Positions 55,869 to 64,000 of a stretch of DNA of 64,000 nt are shown here, piece after piece. The stretch's first letter is position 1; each line of letters opens with the position of its first letter. Below the pieces are notes generated by a model that saw only the letters and a program-made list of their open reading frames with translations, was not told where the DNA came from and did not search any database. Both the position numbers and the translations under genes were made by a program. This DNA is from Okapia johnstoni (lineage: Eukaryota > Chordata > Mammalia > Artiodactyla > Giraffidae), in NCBI GenBank assembly GCA_024291935.2, contig JAGTYA010000024.1, positions 1,426,001 through 1,490,000 of the forward strand, in the 5' to 3' direction.

Positions 55869-58800
55869 TCAGGAGGGGTCCGTCCCTTGCTGGCCCCCTG
55901 GGCCACCGTTCTCGGCCAGAGGCTGGGCCTGGCTGCCCGGGGAGCCCGTGTCACCCAGGGTGCTGCCCACGGTCACCCTGCTGAGGCTGTAGGAGCTGTG
56001 GTGGGCTCTGCGGCCACGGCTCTGGGTCTCCAGGCACAGGGCCTCTCGGAAGGTGTCCCGGAAGCGGGTGGACATGAGGCTGTAGAGCACAGGGTTGGCA
56101 GCCGAGCTGAGGTAGAAGAAGACTCCAGAGACGACGTGCACGTACTGGAAGGCCAGGAGCAGGCCCTCGGTCCAGCTGGACACGAAGCTCCACATGAGGC
56201 GGTCGATGTGGAACGGGGCCCAGCAGATCCCGAACACCACAACCAACACAACTGCAGGCAGAGAGAAGGCCTGTTCTCATCTCCGCACCTCTCCCACAGG
56301 CCACCAACACCCATGGTCCAGCTGGAAGCTTCTGGAAGTCTGTCTGCCCTGGCCGCACCCCTTTAGGAGAGGCTGCTTTCGCGCCACTGCCACTGACTGG
56401 CCAGTGGGCTGTGCGGTGGACCAGCCGTGGACACCCGGGCCAAGCCTGGCCTGGTCCAGTTCTCTCGCTGTGGAACTGGAACTGAGTGCGTGACACAGTG
56501 CGGCTAAGGACCTCTCTAGTGACACTCGGGGGGCATGCCTTCTGATGCATAAGCAGGGAGAAGCAGGAGAATGGGGCCTGTGGTCAGAGGACAGTAGACG
56601 GGGAGGTCATGGAGGGAAAGGGAGATGAACACCGGCCCCCGTACATACACACACACGCAGACACACACACACTTGCCTGCCTTGGCCCTAGAAGCCTTCA
56701 AAGCCCCAGCCCCCACCTCTCCTGGGCTCAGCTCAGTATCCTTCCTGCATGAACTCCCCTTTGACAGCCCCCATTCCACCCCCAGAAAAAAGGCAGGACA
56801 GGCCAGCCAAGCCTTCGCTCTTTCTCCGGAGCTTCCCTCCAGCCCTGGTTTTTAACCCTGCCCTTCCCTGGATCTCTACTGTCAGATCTACCTTGACTTC
56901 TGTCCCTTGTTTCTCATGTTTGCTTCTCCAACTCACAATCCTTCCCCTGCAGTGTCTCTCCCCACTTACGGCTCAGCGTGGCCTTCCAGTCTGAACATGG
57001 CTTACAACGTCCCCAGCACACGGCCTGGTGCATAGTAGGTCCTCAGAAAGTGAAGACAGGAGGTAGAGAAGAAAGCCAGAGCCCCAGGCCAGCAAGCAAG
57101 GCTGCCTTAAGGAAACACCCCATTTTTCCATGGCAAGAGCCACCCCAGAGACAAGAGACTCGGTCCCAGTGGGCAGGGAAGTAGGAGGTAGCAGGGGCAG
57201 GTGGTCTCTAGCGCAGGGGGTGAGCACAGAGCTCCAGGTCGGTTCCACCTTAGGGGGCAGTACAAGTGACTGTGGGCTCTGGGACACTGTTCTGGGGGGT
57301 GAGAGGAGTGAGTCCCTCTCTGGGAGCAGGGAAGTCCCCAGTTAGCTGGATAAAATTCCTTTGCTTTGACCAAGGTCTCACCAGCCCCATCCTGCCCTGG
57401 CCCACCCCACCTACCTGATTCAGACCCTGAGGGACAGGGCGGGGTGGGGAGGGATTCAACAACTGGGTTAGAGTCAGTTTGCCTGGTTTCCCCAGGACCA
57501 CTGTTTATGAGAAAGTGCTAGGCCTAGGGCCATCAAATTGTTACACAACTGTTAGACTGATTGGCGCCCACAACTTAGCGGGATAGTATTAACTATTTGT
57601 TTAGGAGTCCTGTGTTATAGGAGTGTGCAGAAGCTGTCAGGTCCTGGAGGAGGGCATGGCAACCCACTCCAGAACTCTTGCCTGGAGAATCCCATGGACA
57701 GAGGAGCCTGACAGGCTGCAGTCCATAGGGTTGCACAGAGTTGGACCCGACTGAAGCGACTTAGCATGCATAGGGCCACAATCAGATCTAGTCTCAAGCC
57801 AGCTGAGCATGCCCTAGACAGCCCCAGCCCCCACTTCTGTCCTGATCACACAGACCTTCACAAACATGCCTCTAATGACCTCTTTTTTCTCTTTTTTTTC
57901 CTTGGCTGTACTGTGTGGCATGCAGGATCTTAGTTCCCAGACCAGGGATCAAACTTGCGCTCCCAGCATTGGGAGTGCAGAGTCCTAACCACTGGACCAC
58001 AGGGAAGTCCCACGACCTCGTTTAGATCATGGTCACTCGTGTGGTCCCCAAGGAGCCACAGACATGGCATGCAGGAAATTCATCACCGTGCTTTTCCAGC
58101 AGCCCGCTCCCCTTCTTTGGGGAACTTTGCTCCCCCAGATCCCACCATATGGATCTGTGGGGGCTGCTCACCTCTGCATCCTGCCACTCTGGCCTGGTGG
58201 CAGGCCATGACCTAAGCCCACCAATGAGAATTCTTTCCTGGGATTTTCAACCGCCACTAAGGGAAGAGGACAGTTAGTTCCGCAGGAAAGGGGAACTCTG
58301 TGTCTGAGGTCATGCCTCCCAGGCTGCTCAGGGAAGGACAGAACCAAGACATATTAGGGAGCAAAGATGAAAGACCTAGGGAGTCCAGAGCCCACGAACA
58401 GCTCCATCATCCTGGAGCCCAGCTTCTGCCCTGTCTGTGTTTGGTCCCATGAGCCGGTTTCATGGTGATACCTGTGCATTTGCACCAAGCCCTGATCTTA
58501 AAACGGTCAAGACAGCAGTTCTACTCTTGCTGTCTTAAGGTTCTTAATCAATTTCTAACAGGGGACCCGAAATTTTCATTTTGCATTAGGCTCCACAGAT
58601 TATGCAGCCGATCCCGCTATGAACCATTCACATTTATCTTTCCTGTCAATTTCTCACGGGTTAATCTAAAAGAGTATGCACACATGCGCACGCGCACATG
58701 GGGGTGGGGGGGGGTGGTTACTCCTCCTCACGCTAAGCCCCCATCATAAACCCAGACATTCAGCCCCTGCCCCCAGGCCCCGGAAACCTCCAGCTCCATG

Positions 58801-61800
58801 CCTAGCACCTGGCTCATTCCCCCTTCCCAGCAGCAACACTTACACAGCATCTTGGTCACCTGTGTCCGACCCCGATCCTGCAGCCCCCGGAGCCTGCTGC
58901 TGTCGCTTGTCCTGGCCCTGCCCTTGGCCTCCCGCCTGAGGATCAGCTGCCTCTCACGCCGCAGCCGCAGGCCGATGAGCAGGTAGAGCACGCTGATGGT
59001 GGCCATGGGCAGGCAGAAGAAGAGCAGTGTGGTGGCCTGCACCACCAGGTTGTAGATGGCTCTCGGGCGCACCAGGGTGCACATGGCCGAGCCGGGCACC
59101 GGGCCCCGGCAGGGCACATCTAACTGCCGGATGCCGTGCAGGCTGGTGTTGGGCAGAGAGCAGAGCACAGCGAGGCCCCAGATAGCTGTGATCACGCGGC
59201 GCACGTGGGCGTGCGTCACTGTCGACCTGGCCCGCAGGGGGTGCACCACGGCCACGTAGCGCTCGACGCTCAGGGCGGTGACGTTGAGCACCGAGGCCAG
59301 GCAGACGGTCTCAAAGAGCAGTGTGCGGAAGTAGCAGCCGCTGGCGCCCAGCAAGAATGGGTAGTTGTTCCGCATCTCGTAGAGTTCCAAGGGCAGGCCC
59401 ACGAGCAGCACCAGCAGGTCCGACACGGCCAGGCTGAAGAGATAGTAGTTGGTGGGCGTACGCATGGCCCTGTGGCGCAGGATGACCGTGCAGGTCAGCG
59501 CGTTGCCCACCGCACCCACCGCGAAGATCAGCAGGTAGGTGACACAGATGGGCACGAACAGCTCCGTCTGCTGGGGCCCCAGGTACTTGAGCCTGAGCTC
59601 CTCATCGGTCAGGTTCAAGTCCTGGGGGTCAAAAGCCCCCGGAGCCCAGCTGCCATTGCAGGGCACCGGGCTCCTTGCACCCAGGGACCTGTCTCCAGGG
59701 AGGATGGAGCAGTTGAAACAGAGAGGAACCTGTGAAATGGAAGAGAGAGACACCCAGAAAGTCACTCAGGGAATCTGGCTCTATCCTAATTCCAGCTAAA
59801 GGTGCCATTGACACCAAGAAGGCCATTATTTTTTGTGCCACTGAGAAAGGAAAACTCTGCCATCCATTGTAAGACCCATCACAATTTCTTCTTAAAAATG
59901 TACATCTTAGGGACTTCCCTGGTGGTCCAGTGGTTAACACTCTGTGCTCCCAGTGCAGGGGGCCCAAGTTCCATCCCTGCTCAGGGAACTAGATTCTGTA
60001 TGCAGCAACAAAGATCCTGAGTGCTGCAACTAAACCCAATGCAGCCAAATAAATAAAAAATTTTAAAGAATTCCCCAAAAATGTACATATTAAAAATAAT
60101 TTTTTAAAAAGCAGGACTTCGATTTTTTAAAGATTCATTTATTTATTTTCTTTTGGCCCTGCTGGGTCTTCTTTGCTGCGCAATGAGCTTTCTCTTAGTT
60201 TTGGGGAACAGGGGCTACTCTCTGTTTCTGTGCTCAGGCTTCTCATTGCAGTGGTTTCTCTCGTTGCCAAGCACAGGCTCTAGGAGAGCGAGCTTCAGTA
60301 GTTGCGTCTGGTGGGCTCAGCAGTTGTGGCACATGGGCTTAGTTGCTCTGCAACATATGGGAACCTTCCAGACCAGGGATCAAATCTGTGTCCCCTGCAC
60401 TGGCAAGCAGATTCTTAATCACTAGACCACCAGGGAAGCCCAGGACTTCAATTTTTAATTTCACAAGCTATGGAAACCTTTGGATAGTGATGGAAACCGT
60501 CAAGCATAGGCTATGCCATCCGCAGTCCCTTTCATCTCTCCCCTTCCAAGCCATGGACTTTGGGAGAGACACTCAATTTGGGCACCTGTAAAATGGGCAC
60601 AGTGCACAGTATCTCTTGGTCCTGAAGAGCAAGGGTTCTGGAAACAGCTGCTTGTATTCAAATCCAGTCTCAGCAGTTTCAAATTATGAGACCACTTGCA
60701 TGGTAAACTCTCTGTGGCTGTTCCCTTATTACAAGGATCCAGGAATTTAATCCATGAAAGGTATTAATACACTGTCTGACATACAAAAGGGCCTGATTAC
60801 ATGACCTTGCTGGGAGGACTGGGTCATTTTGGGGATCAAGCAAGGGAGTGAAAGGGCCCAAAACTATAATGCTGATCCAAAAGTTAGTGCTTGCTTCTGT
60901 TTTCTATTCCCTGAACTGTTTGAAGTTGAAATATTTGACACCTTTGATGCTGTCAGTTCTGAGGTTCACTCTCCGCCCTCCGGCTCCCCAACTCTTTGCC
61001 AGTCCACCAGAGAGAGTGGGGCTTCCCATGTGGTGCTAGCGGTAAAGAACCCTCCTGCCACTGCAGGAGACTTAAGAGACTCAGGTTCAATCCCTGGGTT
61101 GGGAAGATCCCCTGGAGAAGAAAATGGCAACCCAGTCCAGTATTCTTGCCTGGGAAATCCCTTGGACAGAGGAACCTGGCAGGCTACAGTCCATATGGTC
61201 TCACAGAGTCGGATATGACTGAAGTGACATAGCACGCAGATAGAGTAGCTAAGGACCCAGGCCATGAAGCTAAACAGACTGGCCTGGGGTCAAGTGCCAT
61301 CTCCGCCATCCTCTTCTGTGACAGGCCCTCACTGTGCCTCAGTCTCCTCATCTGTAAAATGGGTAAGTAGATACAGACTAGCTCCTAGATAGTTTCTGGG
61401 AAGAGTAAATGAGAGAATTAAGTTCTCAAGAACATGCCTGATAAATTTCAGGTGTTCAACTTCAATGCATAGTGACATGATCCTTTCTTCTCACCCAGCA
61501 AGGGAAGGACAGTCTAAGGGACATGGGGCAGGGGCTGAATGGGATTCCTCTAGTCCTTGTGGCTTGATGTGAAAGACCGGGAGGTGCCCACCTGAGCCTG
61601 TTCCTCAAACCAGCCACCACCACCTCCCCTCCCTCCTGAGCAACCGCCGATTTTCTGGCTTGGTTCCTGGATCCTCTCCCTGGATCCTCGCTCCAGCTCC
61701 ATTTCCTCTTCTCAGATGCGGGTTCGGGGCTTCCCTTGTCCATGTACCTGTGTACCCACCGTTCAACTTTCTTTTTCAGGTCCTTCTCTCCCCTAGATCC

Positions 61801-62266
61801 CAAGTATTCTTCATCCGAGTATCTTCTTCTCACTAAAGCCTCCACCCAGAAGCCTCCCCCAGCCTCCCTGCCTCTCTGACACCGAATCCCCGCGTTTTGG
61901 GATGGAGAGGCATCTTTATCCCCTCAAAAGTTCCTCCCGCCCCTGCTGCCCCCGCCCTCCCTACCCGGGTTGCTGCGAGAGCTAAGCCGGGACCGCGGCA
62001 ATGTGCTGGGAACGCGCAGGCGCCGACCCGGGTTCGAGAGAGAGGCTCCTACCAATCCCGGGAAAGGTCGCCGCACCAGAGCCCCCCTCCATGCCTCGCG
62101 GCGCGCAAGGCCGGCGAAAAGACAGATACACCCAGGGAGGCTGCGAGTCCTCCGGGGAGCGGGGTCGAGGGGGACGCACCTCAACTGGCCGTGCGATCCC
62201 TACCGCTCTGGAGCGACCCTGCGGGAGCGCCCTCCCCGCCGCGCCCACATCCCGCGCACGTACCAT
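55869..62266 (-). CDS. NMUR1: Neuromedin U receptor 1, 3 coding exons
   Basis: Class A GPCR for neuromedin U and neuromedin S, coupling mainly to Gq; in the plasma membrane of gut, immune and sensory cells (family knowledge). Coding exons: 62264-62266 (only the ATG), 58844-59729, 55869-56251, all with GT-AG sites; 1272 nt, 423 aa plus TGA, against 426 in human. The protein begins MVPLCFNCS. Visible features: N-glycosylation sequons at 7, 26 and 40; seven hydrophobic segments (TM1 about 59-82, TM2 94-116, TM3 130-154, TM4 178-197, TM5 227-251, TM6 296-318, TM7 about 338-356); the conserved Cys pair 133/208; ERY (157-159) at the end of TM3; CWAP in TM6; NPVLY (349-353) in TM7. The second intron interrupts TM6 just after KML. 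The frame is intact. Confidence 0.96.
56640..56672. repeat. (AC)n microsatellite
   Basis: ATACACACACACGCAGACACACACACAC, imperfect, in NMUR1 intron 2. Confidence 0.75.
57635..57772 (+). mobile_element. BOV-A SINE monomer in NMUR1 intron 2
   Basis: GTCCTGGAGGAGGGCATGGCAA through CCCGACTGAAGCGACTTAGC. The tRNA-like head is missing. Confidence 0.83.
57885..58012 (-). mobile_element. CHR-type SINE in NMUR1 intron 2
   Basis: Inverted: GGCATGCAGGATCTTAGTTCC through CACTGGACCACAGGGAAGTCC. Confidence 0.83.
59908..60070 (+). mobile_element. CHR-type SINE in NMUR1 intron 1
   Basis: GGGACTTCCCTGGTGGTCCAG head, then CAATGCAGCCAAATAAATAAA. Confidence 0.85.
60130..60442 (-). mobile_element. Long CHR-type SINE in NMUR1 intron 1
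   Basis: Inverted long form: CTGCTGGGTCTTCTTTGCTG through CACTAGACCACCAGGGAAGCC. Confidence 0.83.
60610..60790 (+). mobile_element. Probable MIR SINE
   Basis: GGTTCTGGAAACAGCTGC, then TTCAAATCCAGTCTCAGC resembles the MIR 5' half. Confidence 0.45.
61018..61235 (+). mobile_element. BOV-tA SINE in NMUR1 intron 1
   Basis: GGGCTTCCCATGTGGTGCTAG head through GGATATGACTGAAGTGACATAG. Confidence 0.86.
61255..61470 (+). mobile_element. MIR SINE
   Basis: GTGCCTCAGTCTCCTCATCTG and TGTAAAATGGG are the MIR 3' core. Confidence 0.65.
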
Positions 62267-62520
62267 GCCGCCTGCGCCCCGCGAGATCCCAGGAGCTGGG
62301 AGCCCACGCGCCGAGCGCAGGCCGGGCGTTCTCGCACCGATCGACGTACGGACGCGAAGCCAAAGCGGGCCGACTGGCCGACTGGAGACGGCCAGCCTGC
62401 TAGCAGCCCGCCGGTCGCCCCGCCCGTCGGGGGCCAGGGGCGCTCCGGCCGGGACCGCCAACAGGGGGCAGTGGCGTCCCCTCAACCCAGCTCAGCCCCC
62501 CTCAGCGGCTGAACTCGGAC
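61900..62520 (-). promoter_or_regulatory. NMUR1: CpG island over NMUR1 exon 1
   Basis: GC- and CpG-rich block ending in the exon whose last three bases are the NMUR1 ATG (62264-62266), followed on the minus strand by GTACGTG. The 5' UTR must extend into this block above 62267. No TATA box or start site could be fixed. Long open frames on both strands here (up to 193 codons) reflect GC content. Confidence 0.65.
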
Positions 62521-62529
62521 ACACTTATC

Positions 62530-64000
62530 TGGGGGGCCCCCGGACCCCCCAAACTGTAGCGATTGTGTTTCCAAGTGTTTGATGGAGGGCGCTTCCAGGA
62601 ACACCGGAACACTCACAGCAACCCATTTTACAGATGAGCAAACCGAGCCTCAGAGAGATGCCGCTGAAGTGATCCAGGTCTCACACCTCTGTCCCCGTGT
62701 TCCAGCATGCTGACTCTTCTCATAACCCTTCTTACGGTGTCCCTCCAGATCCCACCTCCTCCAGCCCTGCCTTTCAAACTTACCCCCAAGGACATCCCAC
62801 CAGCCCCTCCAAATCAACAAGCCCCAAAGGGTTTCATCCTGGCTCCTAGGCTTCACATGGGATTCCTCCCCTTCTGTCTATCTCAGTCCCTGGACAGCAG
62901 TCTCCACCCCCTCCCCCTTGACCCTCTCTGCCTTCGGGTCCTCCAGCCCCTAAGTCCAGGTCCTGGCTGTGCCCCCTCCCCCAGGACTGCTGTAGGAACC
63001 TCCACTGTCCCTCTAGTGTGGCCTCCCACAGCCCAGCCATCTTCCTGAATCCCCCACAATGGCATTCCACTCCTTGAAAACCTTCTGTAGGGACCAACAC
63101 TCCCTTCTTATTAAGAACACTGAAGTCTAGCCTGGTGTTGGACCTCCCCACCCACACTTGCCTTCCTGGTCCCCCTACCCCAGTGCACCAGCCCACACCC
63201 CCATCACTATATTCTCCCACCCCAGATACCCCAACTAGCTCTCAGCCATTCAGATGTTTCGCCTGCTCCTCTCACCCTACCACGGGGTGTCCACAGGAGA
63301 GAGAGAACTGTAGAGTGGGAAGAGCCGTGGATCCTGGGGTCTCCTCCTGTTCCTTCAAACTATGCACTTGTAAACCCAGCAGGGAGCACCTTCTGGGCTC
63401 AGACCCTCTCCTCCAGCCAGCTCCTTAGCTGAAGGAACTTGCTCGGAAGTTTAGCAACATGGATCTCACAGGCGGAAATGCTGGCTCCTGGGCCTCTTCC
63501 CAGGATCTGATTTCCTTAGTCTGGGCGAGACCCAGAAATCCTCAGATTTGACCCAGAGGAACCCCGGCCCCAGAACCACACTGTGAGAAGCACCGGGAAG
63601 GGTTAAGCACAAAGCTCCAGGCCCCAGGAAGGCTGTGAGCTGTGTGAGGGGAAGAGACACAGACCCTCTGTACCATCCTTGCCACAATTGTGTACTCGCT
63701 GTGAGACATGACAGTGAAGATTTCGCACGGGGCTGGCACACGGCCAGCACTGAAGAATGTTGGTGGGATTTGAGTGGGATTATCTCTACTTAATGACAAC
63801 CGGAGGCAAGATGTTCTACCCTTAGACTCTCTCTGCCCCCACCTCCTCCGCATGAGTCACCATCTGTCCTTGGATACTGGGAGTTAGACCCTGTCCCCTG
63901 GGCTTTCTTCCCAGGAACTCCACACGTAAACACAGCTCCAGGCTCAGGGAGGTTGCGGGCAGCAATGAGACACAGGGTTCCCGTGTCCCCCAGAGAAAGG
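62530..64000. other. Upstream of NMUR1, no gene seen
   Basis: Pyrimidine-rich on the plus strand at 62740-63240. An ACAGATGAGCAAACCGAGCCTCAGAGA piece near 62630 resembles MIR. Frames of up to 124 codons have no recognisable features. Confidence 0.4.

Noticed and set aside
55951..56550. 199-codon minus-strand frame
   Set aside because: Shadow of NMUR1 exon 3 in another phase, extending into intron 2.
58728..59765. NMUR1 start at the ATG at 59765
   Set aside because: That ATG lies upstream of a clear splice acceptor (TTTCACAG|GTTCC). The 11 extra residues are intronic and do not match the family.
61897..62582. Frames of 168-193 codons on both strands
   Set aside because: Same cause in the NMUR1 CpG island. 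No similarity to known proteins seen.
1..64000. CRISPR arrays, operons, bacterial-type ribosome sites
   Set aside because: The sequence is a mammalian nuclear genome with introns and SINEs. No such structures were seen.

Overview
This is mammalian nuclear DNA from a ruminant, most likely a bovid. It is dense with repeats found only or mainly in ruminants: tRNA-headed BOV-tA and BOV-A2 SINEs, CHR-type SINEs ending in an A-rich tail, BovB (RTE) LINE 3' ends with a reverse-transcriptase frame, L1, and a deleted mariner. The species cannot be fixed by eye. Both genes have introns, GT-AG junctions and CpG-island promoters. The order NCL then NMUR1, both on the minus strand, matches human 2q37.1 and its bovine counterpart on chromosome 2 (established knowledge).

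Layout. Bases 1-2600 hold SINEs and unassigned sequence downstream of NCL. Bases 2612-12122 hold NCL (nucleolin) on the minus strand. All 14 coding exons can be joined at GT-AG sites into one 716-codon frame. Two C/D snoRNAs (SNORD20, SNORD82) and a probable H/ACA snoRNA (SNORA75) lie in its introns. Bases 11395-12640 are its CpG-island promoter. Bases 12640-41000 are intergenic: SINEs, BovB, two L1 copies, nested LTRs, a 22-bp-unit minisatellite (28863-29440), and a decayed hAT-transposase relic (35540-36410). Bases 41290-43195 hold a diverged, intron-containing copy of the 5' part of NCL and a second CpG island. A solo LTR (43226-44198) with intact 4-bp target duplications sits next to that island. 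Bases 44200-55850 are again mostly repeats, including a 5'-truncated L1. Bases 55869-62266 hold NMUR1 (neuromedin U receptor 1) on the minus strand, in three coding exons. Its CpG island covers about 61900-62520, and 62520-64000 is upstream non-coding sequence.

Function. NCL encodes the abundant nucleolar RNA-binding and histone-chaperone protein of ribosome biogenesis. Its introns supply snoRNAs that guide rRNA modification, so host and guests serve the same pathway. NMUR1 is an unrelated peptide-hormone GPCR. The most interesting signal is that NCL exon 2, with flanking intron, recurs about 31 kb upstream in the same orientation. The spacing to a CpG island and to a splice-donor-like site resembles that of NCL. 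This suggests an old duplication of the NCL 5' end that left an orphan promoter. A separate direct duplication (21907-22262 with 49205-51062) and a 164-bp inverted repeat (12794-12957 with 15502-15665) also lie in the intergenic part.
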